DNA from: Phaeoceros laevis
Taxonomy: Eukaryota > Anthocerotophyta > Anthocerotopsida > Notothyladales
Assembly (NCBI GenBank): GCA_049999765.1
Contig: JBNGIQ010005839.1
Location: forward strand, 1 to 43,381
Reading direction: 5' to 3'
DNA length: 43,381 nt
Part shown: in pieces, positions 33,254 to 43,381 of the stretch
How the letters are laid out: every line of letters begins with the position of its first letter
Position numbering within the stretch: position 1 is the stretch's first letter
Notes under the pieces: model-generated
Database searches by the model: none
The model's input: the letters and a program-made list of their open reading frames with translations, nothing else
Told to the model about the DNA's origin: nothing
Program-made: the position numbers and the translations under genes

Positions 33254-34852
33254 CCAAGCAAATTGTCACCCGGTGACCCTGTTGTAGCTCCCTAACTACA
33301 CCATGCATAAAGCATGGTACGTTAGTGGGTTCCGTCTAATCAAGCAAACAGTCTTACTCAAACAGTCCTAATCATATGGAAACACCCTAACAGCAATTCA
33401 CATAGGCCCTTAGCATTTTTTATTATGGCTTGTCATTTCCATGCTCGCGATTTTGTTTTGTGGAGTAACATGCGAGTTACTTCCTAAAGCTGACCTACCT
33501 AGTAAGTTAAACGGCGATTCGAGTTATGGCAAATAAGCTAGAGGGCAACGGTGATGCACTAGCGCTACTTGGGAGATTGAGTTCTGATATGCCATTTACC
33601 GGCTACCGTCACAGCTCGGCAGTGGATTGCTTTCCTATTCGGCACGGATTTTACTTTTGACCTGCAAGGCAACTTAGTTGCACAAAGGTGGGAAACGCGT
33701 TGCATATCGTTTTTGTGCCGCGGTTCTATACAACTAAGCAAGGCAAGAGCGCGACATGCTATTTTCAGTGTTTTTCCGGGGCCGGGCAGTGCGGGCAGCG
33801 ATGTGCCCGCTTGCAGATTTGGCGTCGTTGCCCCTGGCATCCGTGACGTCCTCCCATTAGGTGCCAGCTGTGCGCACGATCGTCCACATCCTCCGATGTA
33901 CGCAGGAGACAAACGCCCGTACCCGGCCGGGTGGGCGAAAGTGGAGCGAAGCTTCGCGCCGCGCCAAGCGAAAGCACGTCGGCATCGGGGAGACGAGCTG
34001 CCCGCGGGCAGCGCGCGTAATCGTATTACAGGAATATTTAGTTGCAGCGGGGAGGAGTGAGGTCGCTCCTTTTTTCGTGTCTGGCTGGCCCTTAAGCTGC
34101 TTTCCGGGATCGATGCTTTCCCTCCCCTCCCTCCCCGTGCCTTTCCTTGCCTCCTGGCAGCCAGAGTTGTCGTGTGCAGTTGCAGGACGCGGTCCCGGTT
34201 GCTCTATCGGATCCAGCCCACTGCCAGGTCTGGTAGCTCGCCCGCTCTTCTCTCTCTGGCACCGCCTCCATCACCACAGCAGCAGTTGCGCAGCAGCATC
34301 ACCAGCAGCAGGAGCAGCAGCAGCAGCGGGTAGACTTGGGCCTGAGGAGTGTGCGCATTGGCGGGGCGAGTGTGGAGAGCATCCGGCAGCCAGTTGGTGG
34401 CGACCTCAGGCAGGCTCGGCGAGGCCCTACCGGATGAGAGAGGCTCAGAAAGGGGTACTTGCGGTGTGATTTTTTGGCCCGGTCGGAGGGAGTGGCCCCG
34501 GCAGCATTGAGCAGCCGGGAATCATCCATCACAGGTTCCAATATTTCCCTGCGCCTGCCGTTTTTTGCCAGATTGTTCCTCCGGTCTCGTCTATCCTTGG
34601 TTAAAGCCATCATTTCAGCGGTGATGCGTGGCGGGGTATCGTGTCGTGCGCTAAGCACCGCTCTTGTCTGTTGACCGTGTACAGCGCTGTGAAAGACGAG
34701 ATAATCTGGAAGAAAAGGTTCAGATCCACTGGTGGTACTTGAAAAACGCCAAGGAAAGGGCTCAGAGCAAGGCGTTGGGGAAGAGGGGTGCTTCTCCGTC
34801 AATGTCATTGGGTAGTTCCTCAGATACCCTTCTGCAGAATCCTCTCCTCAAA
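33254..34852 (+). promoter_or_regulatory. promoter and GC-rich 5' leader of the epimerase gene
   Basis: From about 33700 the sequence becomes clearly GC-rich and CpG-rich, with a (CAG)n-like tract at 34277-34328, and this continues up to the epimerase start. Long open frames here (33861-34469 plus, 34299-34808 minus) lack ATG starts or motifs and reflect base composition. The transcription start and any leader intron could not be placed. Confidence 0.5.
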
Positions 34853-36172
34853 ATGCCTCCCTCACTGCAGGACAACTTTCCGTCAACACCAGGGAAAGTG
34901 AAAGTAGAAAGGAGTAATTATTTTGGACGAATGGCAAGGGGTTGGCACTCCTCTACATCAGCAAAGCTTCTGATCGGGTTTGGAGTGTTTGGTTTGATAA
35001 CCTTAGCCTTTCTTTTCTACAATTCCTCCGGAGGTGGTCAAAGCTACAGGTACCTAGGCGGCAGCGCAGCCACATGGGGTGGCCATGCCTGGGACAAGAA
35101 AGTCTTGAATTCGTGCCGTGTTAAGAAAGGCAGGGAGGACGGTATGGTGGTGTTGGTTACAGGTGCAGCAGGTTTCGTCGGCTCACATGTCTCTATTGCG
35201 TTGAGGAAACGAGGAGATGGTGTAGTTGGCTTAGACAACTTTAACAGCTACTATGACCCTTCACTCAAGAGGGCCCGGCAGAATCATTTGTCGAAGACAG
35301 GGGTCTTCATCGTTGAGGGAGATTTAAATGATGCAGATCTTCTGAAAAAATTGTTTGACATGGTCTCTTTTACCCATGTCATGCATTTGGCAGCACAGGC
35401 AGGTGTGAGGTATGCCATGGAAAATCCGAAATCATATGTGCACAGCAACATTGCAGGTTTGGTGACGTTATTTGAAGCTTGCAAGAATGCCAACCCACAG
35501 CCATCCATTGTCTGGGCATCGTCTAGCTCAGTATATGGCCTCAACCCAAAAGTGCCTTTCTCTGAGCAAGATCGGACAGACCAGCCTGCCAGCTTGTACG
35601 CTGCCACAAAGAAAGCAGGGGAGGAGATTGCCCATACATACAACCACATCTATGGGCTATCCATAACTGGATTGCGGTTCTTCACGGTGTATGGACCTTG
35701 GGGTCGCCCTGATATGGCCTATTTTTCGTTCACCAGGGATATCCTGCGAGGAAAGCGTATAACCATTTATGAAGGTCAAGGCAAGAAAGATCTGGCTCGG
35801 GACTTCACTTACATCGATGACGTTGTTAAGGGTTGTCTTGCCTCCCTGGATACAGCGGAGAGAAGTACTGGGTCAGGGGGTAAGAAGAAGGGCGCCGCGC
35901 AGTTTCGTACTTTTAACTTGGGGAACACCACTCCAGTAACTGTCAAGGTCCTGGTCAGTATTCTTGAGAAGCATCTCAAAGTGGAAGCCATCAAGGACTA
36001 CATCAAGATGCCAAGGAATGGCGATGTACCTTTCACTCATGCGAATATAACTCTTGCTAGGGATGAGCTGAAGTATAGGCCAACAACAGAATTGAGGGCA
36101 GGTCTCAAGAAATTCGTGCACTGGTACAGGGAGTACTATGGTGAAGATGGACATGGCAGCAAGACGACATGA
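34853..36172 (+). CDS. GAE: UDP-glucuronate 4-epimerase, Golgi type II membrane protein
   Basis: A single exon of 439 residues from the ATG at 34853, close to the 429-437 of plant GAE proteins. It converts UDP-glucuronate to UDP-galacturonate, the precursor of pectin. The N-terminus has the family words FPSTPGKVKVERSN, then a membrane anchor at about 38-56. The NAD-binding motif TGAAGFVG is at 103-110. The short-chain dehydrogenase-type catalytic residues are the Ser cluster at 223-226 (WASSSSVYG), Tyr249 and Lys253 (SLYAATKK). RFFTVYGPWGRPDM and DFTYIDD are intact. The reading frame is open further upstream, with another ATG at 34802 that would add 17 residues; I prefer 34853 because the family similarity begins there. 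Like other plant GAE genes it lacks introns in the coding part. It converges on the F-box gene. Confidence 0.95.
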   Translation: MPPSLQDNFPSTPGKVKVERSNYFGRMARGWHSSTSAKLLIGFGVFGLITLAFLFYNSSGGGQSYRYLGGSAATWGGHAWDKKVLNSCRVKKGREDGMVVLVTGAAGFVGSHVSIALRKRGDGVVGLDNFNSYYDPSLKRARQNHLSKTGVFIVEGDLNDADLLKKLFDMVSFTHVMHLAAQAGVRYAMENPKSYVHSNIAGLVTLFEACKNANPQPSIVWASSSSVYGLNPKVPFSEQDRTDQPASLYAATKKAGEEIAHTYNHIYGLSITGLRFFTVYGPWGRPDMAYFSFTRDILRGKRITIYEGQGKKDLARDFTYIDDVVKGCLASLDTAERSTGSGGKKKGAAQFRTFNLGNTTPVTVKVLVSILEKHLKVEAIKDYIKMPRNGDVPFTHANITLARDELKYRPTTELRAGLKKFVHWYREYYGEDGHGSKTT

Positions 36173-37368
36173 GCACCTCTGCTTATGTAAGTAGGCGTCT
36201 TGTACAGGAGTTCCCAGGAAGTTCTCACTAAATGTAACCTGTGCAGGGCTCATCAATCTGAGCCTTTTGGCCCGCGTAGTTTGGGAGGTCTCTTATCACA
36301 GCTGATCCTCCTGCAAACATCATGGCGTCTGTGTGTAGACACTGTAGCCGACCCAGTGATGCCATACATATTGGTGTGCCGAGGGACAGGATCCAACCTG
36401 AACTCAACTCTGAGATGTTGGAAAATAGTAGGAGAGGAGATAGTTGAATTAGTGGGATTGTTTGAAAGCAAGATGTTTTATCTTCTTTCGTGTAGAAGAA
36501 AAATTGGCAGTTTATTCTGCGTTGACTGGAGGTGGTGCGTTAGGTGTTGTTTCCTCTGGTTAATGATCGTGATTTTGGTGGTAGCTCTCGCTGGCCAAGA
36601 TGTGAACATCAGTTCGTGATTGTTGTAATTTGCCAGAGCGTTTGGACGCCAGCTTCAGGGCAAGTAGTAGAGTACTTTCCTAGGAGAAGCAACAACCATA
36701 CTGTGGACTGCTTATTTAAACTGAAGTGCAGAATAGGGCACATACAAGTTTATGTATGTATGTGCGATTGCATTGGCTTACAGCTCAGCATCCGCTGAAC
36801 ATCCACGAACTTCCACGAACACGTACGTAGATATAAAAATTTGCAACAGTTCAAAACGGCACTGTGAAAGAGTGTACACTTCAGTTTATTTAGCTTGACC
36901 AGATTGTCATGGGAAATTGTATGTTTTTGGGAACCGTGCAAACCCACGTTCAAAGCAAATTCTCCTACCCAGGGACGTGTTTGTCTTAATACTTCCCGAG
37001 CTCTCGTTTCTGAATCTCTACAATCGACCGAAAATAGATCTTGTACTTTGTATCATAACAATCAGACTTGTCACAGAATTCCCTATCCATCTGAATGTCG
37101 ATGGCAAATCGCTGCACTACCACTACAGCTGCAAAGATTAGTACTGCGCACACGTCACAACAGTCTTCCATCCAAAACCGTTCACTGTACAAACACTCCG
37201 ATATCCATAAGCTACGAGGTCCTCTATGTCCATGCAGCACCTCTTACGTCTAGATACTGTATCAAGAAAGTTGCTAGTATACAAGCAAGCCTTTCAGATC
37301 ACCAATAGTCTGACGGATACACACTTTCAGAGATCCACCTAACCCCTGATATAGGATGCACATCCACA
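36173..37368. other. convergent intergenic region
   Basis: Lies between the 3' ends of the epimerase and F-box genes. Small frames (36200-36619, 36895-37308) have no motifs. Presumably both 3' untranslated regions lie here. Confidence 0.5.
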
Positions 37369-38196
37369 TCAAATCGACTCACCCCCTACAGATCCTTCTG
37401 CTACCAGGTCATCAGGGTTGATTAGCGAACACATGCCATACATGTGCCCATTAAGGCAAACGAAACACTCGATATTGTCATCATACGCACCCAGTCTCTT
37501 AGAAGCAGTGCTTGGGAGCATTTTTGCATCTAGCATACTCCACACCCTGGCTTTACAAAATGGGCAGTACTCGTTTTGTTCCAGTTGTGCACACTTGTCA
37601 ACTAGCATTCTCCGGGTTTTTGAGCTCCCAAACGCCTTAATGACACCCCGAAACACACCAACATCATCATCATCCACCTCATCCATGTGCTCACAGCCAT
37701 CAGACATATACAGCGTGTCAGCTCTGCATGCCCCAGGCAGAAAGCTCTTACCCGATGTTTTTGAAAACCTTGTTTTCCATGCAAAATGACCTGGTACAAC
37801 TCGTGCTTTGAAGTTGCGTGTTACCCTACTACCTGGACAGTAGAACATCAGCTTTCCAAGTGTTTCCCAACCTCCGTCAATGCCTCCTACTTCAATTCCA
37901 CTGGCAAGATCTGAAACCATTTTCGGTGCCCGTGACAAACAGAATTCCCTCCACAGCACCTTCTTGGACATTGATGAAAACTGCTTGCAAACAATGGAAG
38001 AAGTGCAGATCAGGAAGGGATTCCAGTTCTGCGTCTGGCAAACAAGAAAATAGACTTTCTCATCCAGCAGTGGGCTGTTGGAGGAGCAGGACTCCACACG
38101 ATCTGGAACAGTTTTCCGCAGCTTGGCCAAAGGCAGTGGTACTGTGGACCACATTTTCCCTGTCTCGTTGATTTCCTCGAAGCGTCTGCTCGTCAT
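37369..38196 (-). CDS. EID1-like F-box protein (phytochrome A-associated type)
   Basis: A single exon of 275 residues. EID1 and its EDL relatives are F-box subunits of SCF ubiquitin ligases; EID1 dampens phytochrome A signalling in flowering plants. A divergent F-box covers about 43-88 (LLDEKVYFLVCQ, SSIVCKQF, LWREFCLSRAP). The family body follows: LGKLMFYCPGS, PGHFAWKTRFSKTSGKSFL, CRADTLYMSDGCEH and DDVGVFRGVIKAF. Two CxxC pairs close it, CPFC at 211-214 with ARVWSML and CFVC at 244-247 with LNGHMYGMC, arranged as a possible zinc site. The start is supported by an in-frame stop 15 nt upstream of the ATG. Near the stop, GGG/GTGAGT could act as a splice donor, so a different last few residues are possible. 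Confidence 0.88.
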   Translation of the reverse strand: MTSRRFEEINETGKMWSTVPLPLAKLRKTVPDRVESCSSNSPLLDEKVYFLVCQTQNWNPFLICTSSIVCKQFSSMSKKVLWREFCLSRAPKMVSDLASGIEVGGIDGGWETLGKLMFYCPGSRVTRNFKARVVPGHFAWKTRFSKTSGKSFLPGACRADTLYMSDGCEHMDEVDDDDVGVFRGVIKAFGSSKTRRMLVDKCAQLEQNEYCPFCKARVWSMLDAKMLPSTASKRLGAYDDNIECFVCLNGHMYGMCSLINPDDLVAEGSVGGESI

Positions 38197-39769
38197 GCAC
38201 TTAAATAACTAGCTGTCCTGTGCTCCAATACACATAGAAATGCCGATCACACTGCCAAATACAGGCTCCAATCTGCCCCTCGACGCTGGAAAAGCCGCCT
38301 GTAAGGAGTTTCTTCCAACTCTCCGACCCAGCTGCTGACACAAACCCAAGGCCACCAACCAGATCGCGTGGAAGAAGGTCCCACTTACTTCCTGCCACTT
38401 CTTCAATTGATTGTCAGGTGGAATACAACCACCACCGCCAGACGCCTTTCGATGTCAGCAGCGACGCAAGAACCCCTCCCTTCCCCTCTGCATCAGGCTC
38501 AGCGAACCGAGTACAGACCAAGTCTATCCTGTGCTTCCGCCTCACGCTGGACCAGGACCAGATGAAAAGCGGACTCATGCAGCCACCCTCGAGCCACCCT
38601 GTTGCTACTTTAGACAATTCTGCATTTCACAATGCATCTAATTCCAAGTGTAGCAGTGCACCGCAGATAGTGAGTGGCGGCTCTTCGTATTGCTGCGCTG
38701 AACCCGGATGACCAGCCCAAAGCCTCGCAGTACTTTACATAAGGGCAGTGCCAAATTTCAGGAATTCCCGTCCAGCTTGCCTTCTTCAAACACCCCGAAG
38801 CTTCACATCAAGCGGAATCCGTGGGTTATCCTGGAGATGGACAGACAAAATGGTCAGTTTCCGTCGCAAGTCTGGAAAGCTAGATCTATCCAGCATCCGC
38901 AAACCAAAACCTCGACCAGCTCTCAAGTAGAACGTAGTAGCTCGCCACTACCGTGCCGCCATGCAAGCCACAGCCATCCCCGCATCACATTGCCAGGAAA
39001 ACCCCCCAAAACCTCGCAACCACACAATCATGAACTTCCAGTCCACAGACGCACTGCCTCCCCCACCAGAGTCCCCTCAAAGACGGCAAGAAATCGACCT
39101 GCCGCCAAGAATGAGCTGAGCTACCACACCGCAGCAGCTGTCCGAGGCTAGCGAATGCAACCAAGCGGATGGGAGACGGAAGCACGGGTACAGCGACGCA
39201 GCCAGATGGAGGGTGATCAGGGCAGAGATCGGCAAGTAGCTTGGAAGCGGTCGCAGGAGATGCGGATGAGCTCCGGAAGCGTAGCTTCGGCTGCAGCTTC
39301 GGGAGCCTTCGAGGAGCGGTACGGCACAACGCCCGGCTCGGCGAAAGCCAAATGATACGGGGAAAAGTCACGTCGCGAAGTTAACTTCAAATACGTCTCG
39401 GGGTCGCCATCTGTTGCGAACTAAGAAGCGCATTCTGCTTGCTGGCGTGGCATACTTCATCACTATAAGCGCGAGAGCAAATGCAGTACCCCATGGCTAT
39501 TTGTGAGTAGGTGACCGATATTTACGGTGTAGTCTCAGTGGTCCCGAATGTCCGTCTAGACTCTAGACGCACCTAGAGTGTGTAAACGACAGTTTCTGTG
39601 GACCGTCTAGACGCACCTGGAGTGTGTAAAAGAAACTTTCGGGCGTTTCCAGCAATTGATTTCGCCTGTTTGCGTAGAGCCGTAGACCGGTTTTCCTCCG
39701 ACCACATATTTTCTTACCAGGCCAGATTATATCAAATATCGCAACCCCATTGGCTCTGGGCCTGATCTT
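38197..39769. other. upstream region of the F-box gene
   Basis: Probably promoter and 5' leader of the minus-strand F-box gene. A Ser/Pro-rich plus-strand frame with an ATG (38708-39151) and a minus-strand frame (38985-39371, GTG start) lack motifs. A 25-bp unit (TCTAGACGCACCT...) is repeated at 39562-39586 and 39606-39630 with one difference. Confidence 0.5.
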
Positions 39770-40220
39770 TTACGGACAGGCCAAAGCTCTGATTTCGCTG
39801 AAGCTAGATTTCAAAATAAAAATTCACATTTCGCACGAAAGCATGTGCCACGTCAATTTGAAATCTCGAGCCCTCAAATTTAGGCCAGATTTGTTGCTAA
39901 ACGCATTCGGACAGGCAAGCTGACCAAAATCTGTATTTCGGTCAAAAAAGAAATAACTTCCGGTAAAGCGACCGCACGGTGCAGTAAGATTTGGTCGAAT
40001 TGTGGTGCACTTTGAAGATTTCGCTTTGGGACGGGTTTCATTCTCGGAGCTTTCAAGGAGCATTCGATAACGCCACGTAGGCGCCACGTAGGATCAAAGC
40101 GAATCGAAAGCAAATGCCACGTTAGCGGCTGTCCGTGACGGTTTTTTGTAGATTTAGGCAGATTCCACGAAAGCAGGTCCAAAGTAGGACGGACGCAGGT
40201 CCAAAGCGGCCTGTCCGTAA
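39770..40220. mobile_element. 451-bp element with perfect 13-bp terminal inverted repeats
   Basis: Bases 39770-39782 (TTACGGACAGGCC) are exactly complementary to 40208-40220. Partial copies of the same word occur inside (CGGACAGGC near 39907, GCTGTCCGTGACGG near 40130). The interior also repeats GCCACGTAGG. No transposase frame is present. It looks like a MITE; no target-site duplication is evident, so the superfamily is unknown. Confidence 0.55.
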
Positions 40221-41679
40221 GGGTCCCTACTACTAATAGTCCAACGGCATTGGCTGTCCAGATGAGTCCCCGTACAATCTGGATTTTGGATGCCAGATTT
40301 CATTTACAATACAGCTTGTGCCATTTGTGGATTAGCAATCTTGATTTCATTTAGACTAGCATAAAGCTTGTGCCGTCTGTGGCTTTGCAAAGTTTGCAGC
40401 TTTACATAAAATTGTCCGAAAAACTCAATTAGCTCGTGATCAGGGATCAGTGTTTACGTCACTCACGACTACAAATATCTTGCGTAGGTGAAGGAGCAGG
40501 CGCCACGTAGCAGCGCCGACTTCTTACTGATAAGTACCATAGCAGCGACAGGTGCCCGTCTAGCATCGTGAGATAGACATGCATTACCAGGATGCTTGGA
40601 TGCAGGTGGGCATGTTTTTTAGGATCTGAAAGGGTTGTCTTCCTCAAGCGTGTGCTCCTATTTATAAAATAGAGACATTAGGATCAGGCCGTATGTTCTA
40701 TGTTCTTGACACCGTTACACCATGCAAAAAAAGAAAACGTCATATACATACGCCACATTCATTCACAGATGAGGAGTCCGATGCCTCATTCGTCTGCAAG
40801 GCCGTCTCAAAGAGGGAGGCTGGCCTCTCTGGCCATTGCTGCATGGCACCCACCGCCGGTGAGATCAAAATGGGCACTGAAAAGCAGGAGAGTTTACTTC
40901 ACCCACAGGTCGACTGAAAAATCGCTTACCTGGACAATCAGAATAAAAAAAGGTCACAAGGGAGTGATAAAGGCCATCCTGGCTGCACTCAACCAGTGGA
41001 CACGCAAGGTTTAGTAAGTGACAGCCAGGGGTTGCAGGCAAAGAGGCAGAACCCACCGACTAAGGTCTGGACAGATAACCTACCAGCCTAATCCGAGAAA
41101 GAGGAACGTCAACAGGCCTGAAATTCAGAGCTAGTTCCCTGAGGCAGCCTGCATTTGTGAGACACATAAGATGTCAGTGGACCACTCAACCGCGGATATG
41201 GTTAGATCTATGATTAGGTTTGAATTTAGGATGGTAAAAGCATACCCGTATGGCCCGACCTCCTTCAAGGCAACCTACTGAAAGGAAGACGAAGGCTGTT
41301 TTTGTTGACCACACCTGCATGTTAACAAGAGAAAGTCATATTCACTGAAACACAGTGAGAGTGAAACACTGTGCTCGTTACGGTCCTTGGCAACAGCCGG
41401 TGGTTGAAGGCTATCTGTCAATGTACTTACCACCCAGCAAATTACCAAAGGATGTATTTCAACTCTCGCGGCACGGATTTACCTGCACATGACATTAAAA
41501 AACGAGATTCGCTGAGCTTTTTCGCCGAGGACAAGCTCAGGACACATGGCAACAACCCTTCTACTCGACGCGTCGGGAAAAACTTGTACCCAAAAACAAG
41601 TCAGCTCACTCCACCAAGGAGTAACCATCCCTGAAATAGCTGCCTCGGGACCTGCACAAGGAGAGGTGCTGATTCTGGA
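40221..41679. other. intergenic, no gene supported
   Basis: Small frames only (40693-41014, 41371-41634 and part of 41546-41782); none shows a recognisable motif. Confidence 0.4.
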
Positions 41680-42290
41680 TCACGTGGAGTGCCATATCTG
41701 CAAGGACCATGGCGCTGCAGAAAGTGCTCCTGTTAATGGCCCAGCAGCCGAAAAGTCGAATTTTGCAGTGCCATCACGGTAGATTGATTTTAACTGCAAA
41801 GAAATAGACACTAGTTGATTAGTCTTTGCCGAAGTATACCTGGATCAGCATCTGTATCTGGTCCCTCCTCCGACCAATTTCTCCAAACTCGGAGGCAGAG
41901 TAGTCTGAAGTTTTGTACCTGGATGACTGCCTAGAGCTATATATGGTAGAAGATCAGGGATGCCCATCTTCAGCTTCTTCGAAGCAGCTGCAAACTGTGC
42001 CCAAGCTCCTGTTTCAAGGCAAGAAGTCCGATGGTTCAACGTCAAGGCGCAAAAGCTACAAAAAAAGTTTGCTAACCCCAGCCAAAGGGACTTCAGACGA
42101 AACTCCATCAGGAGAGGTACGTGCGTCAACTGGGTTGAGAAGAACATACATGGAACAACTGTAAACCAGAAACACCGTACTCGAGGGAGAATGAAGCATC
42201 AATAAATAGAACCAGCAAGGAGACATCGGCAGGGTCCACGGTTTCAGAGTTGGTAAAATATCGAACCAGCTCTGGTGGTAGCCTTGATAA
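41680..42290 (-). other. exon-like open segments of an unidentified minus-strand gene
   Basis: Several protein-like stretches lie on the minus strand. One runs from 42290 after a clean acceptor (TCCTCTTGCAG): LSRLPPELVRYFTN, then ADVSLLVLFIDASF. One is at about 41919-41994 (AAASKKLKMGIPDLLPYIALG). One is at 41840-41904 (FGEIGRRRDQIQMLIQ) and one at 41680-41793 after TTTCTTTGCAG (KSIYRDGTAKFDFSAAGPL). Joining all of them needs introns of under 50 bp, which no other gene here has, so the order cannot be resolved by eye. It may be a real gene whose other exons lie in 42300-42700, or a decayed one. Confidence 0.3.
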
Positions 42291-42689
42291 CTGCAAGAGG
42301 AATACATACACTTCTTATGACATTTCAAGCAAAGCCATATGGACCACATGAAGCAAATTTAGTTTAGTTCTACAGGGTTACCATGACCCCGCACGGCCTA
42401 TGCCAGCAAACACTCAGTGAAGACTAATCGAGGTCCACACTCCAAGTAGCGAGAGTATATGAAACACAGTGGTACCTGAGAAGCTAGCCCAAGATCCAGA
42501 TACGACAGCTTGTAAGACGAGCAGTGAAGCGATGACGGTACTGCCATAAGGCTTGCCAAGGGTCATAAACTTCCTTTCTCAACAAGACGAAACTGAGGAA
42601 CCCCCCCTTGGGTCCTCGTCCTCGGCATTTTGCTCCTCCGATATGAACAAGATCTTATTTTGTGCCCATTCTCTCTTGTAAATTTTGTT

Positions 42690-43381
42690 GCAGCCTGCTA
42701 ACTTCCTTCCTGCGTCATCTTCCCCTTCTGCTTATCCCGGTTGAACAACCTGTTGCTATCCTCCTTCAATGACACAGTCTTACAGGACTTCATCCACACT
42801 AGGTCGGCCAGTGCCATTAACTCCTCCTGTGCAGCTCTATACCTGCACTTCACAATAATAACTCTAGGCTATACATACCTCTCCCCTGCTATACCATCTG
42901 CCGTTGGATGATATTCTACTTGTGGCTTCTGGTGTGCACGATTATACTTCTCCCGTAACAGTGGTGACCTCCAAGCACCCACCAGTTTTTCTTGGCTATA
43001 CCCGAATAGCCTAAACCACGAGCGGACAGCTCCCAGTAAATCGTCCATACACTCGCTCTCCTTCTCGGGATAACCAATCACGCGCACATTCAGTTCTGTA
43101 GTACTATCATCCATCTCACGCTGCATAGGATGTGCCTTTGGATTGGTGTACCGCTACATTGCTACACTTGGGAGGATTGGCCTGTGCTAAAGCTCTCAGA
43201 GATGGAAAGCTCGCCTCTCCTGCCGGTTGAACAACCTGTCCACGATGCTCACCCCTCACTGCAGTCTCTGACTCCTTCACCACATCCTTTGAAAAGACCC
43301 ATCCCTCCTCCTCTGACTTCAACCCTCCCCATCAAAATAGACCTCCTTCCTGGATTGGAACTTCCCTCCCCTCTGCTCTTG
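42690..43381 (-). pseudogene. LINE ORF1-like relic, runs off the window edge
   Basis: On the minus strand a frame from 43126 downward reads MDDSTTELNVRVIGYPEKE, then MDDLLGAVRSWF and so on to GERYV. A single in-frame TAG follows (42868-42870), and the same frame resumes with PRVIIVKCRYRAAQEELMAL. The pair of a VRVIGYPE-like strand and a PRVIIVKC-like strand resembles the RNA-binding core of L1-type ORF1 proteins. A second open stretch upstream (43116-43322) may be the N-terminal part in another frame. The stop makes this copy non-functional. The assignment rests on two short motifs. Confidence 0.45.

Noticed and set aside
33861-34469. A 202-codon plus-strand frame in the GC-rich leader
   Set aside because: It starts with GTG, has low-complexity Ala/Ser/Pro composition and no motif; it follows from high GC content.
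38201-38398. An upstream exon for the F-box protein
   Set aside because: It looked plausible, but a stop codon separates it from the ATG in frame, and the F-box itself is complete without it.
38985-39371. A 128-codon minus-strand frame upstream of the F-box gene
   Set aside because: GTG start, no motif and no splice connection to the F-box exon, which has its own in-frame upstream stop.
41680-42290. Identity as the BRCC45/BRE subunit of the BRCA1-A/BRISC complexes
   Set aside because: Some blocks (a PDLLPYI-like strand, an RRRDQI-like helix) vaguely resemble plant BRE, but the exons need introns of 14-46 bp to join and the similarity is too weak to name the gene.
1-43381. CRISPR array, operon or bacterial regulatory signals
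   Set aside because: The genes are eukaryotic with introns; no regularly spaced short repeats of that type exist.

Overview
The window is nuclear DNA from a green plant of the streptophyte line. Most protein genes are split by short GT-AG introns (about 70-500 bp), and several are plant-type: a TIM17 with the plant C-terminal tail, the complex I-associated ferredoxin C1-FDX, a UDP-glucuronate 4-epimerase, an EID1-like F-box protein and a secreted LRR protein with one repeat per 72-nt exon. A SAS-4/CPAP-type centriole gene means the organism still builds centrioles, so it should have flagellate cells (for example motile sperm). Together with the repeat-rich spacers this fits a charophycean alga such as Chara, or a seed-free land plant. 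That placement is an inference, not something read directly from the sequence. Two assembly gaps are present (260-359 and 19975-20374).

Layout. Bases 1-7025 hold no intact gene. They carry a piggyBac-like non-autonomous element with its empty site preserved next to it, a 124-bp tandem repeat with strong secondary structure, a broken Tigger/pogo-type transposase, and a decayed gag-like or LINE-like segment. From 7026 to 19803 the window is gene-dense: an FAD-dependent oxidoreductase (+), a three-pass membrane protein of unknown function (+), C1-FDX (+), a CUE-domain ubiquitin-system protein (-), and a secreted LRR protein (+). After the second gap come TIM17 (-) and the nine-exon SAS-4/CPAP homologue (+, 23625-30443). 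Bases 30444-34800 are mostly transposon relics, including two abutting TTAA-flanked elements, followed by a GC-rich leader. Then come the UDP-glucuronate 4-epimerase (+) and the EID1-like F-box gene (-), tail to tail. The last 5 kb holds a 451-bp inverted-repeat element, unresolved open segments on the minus strand, and a broken LINE ORF1-like reading frame at the edge.

The genes do not form one pathway; they are an ordinary mixture of housekeeping and signalling genes. Two products act in mitochondria (C1-FDX at complex I, TIM17 in the inner-membrane translocase), two in ubiquitin biology (CUE protein, EID1-like F-box), one in pectin precursor synthesis in the Golgi (epimerase) and one in centriole assembly. 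All exon structures below were worked out by hand from splice sites and reading phase; every multi-exon model given as a gene stays in frame from start to stop.
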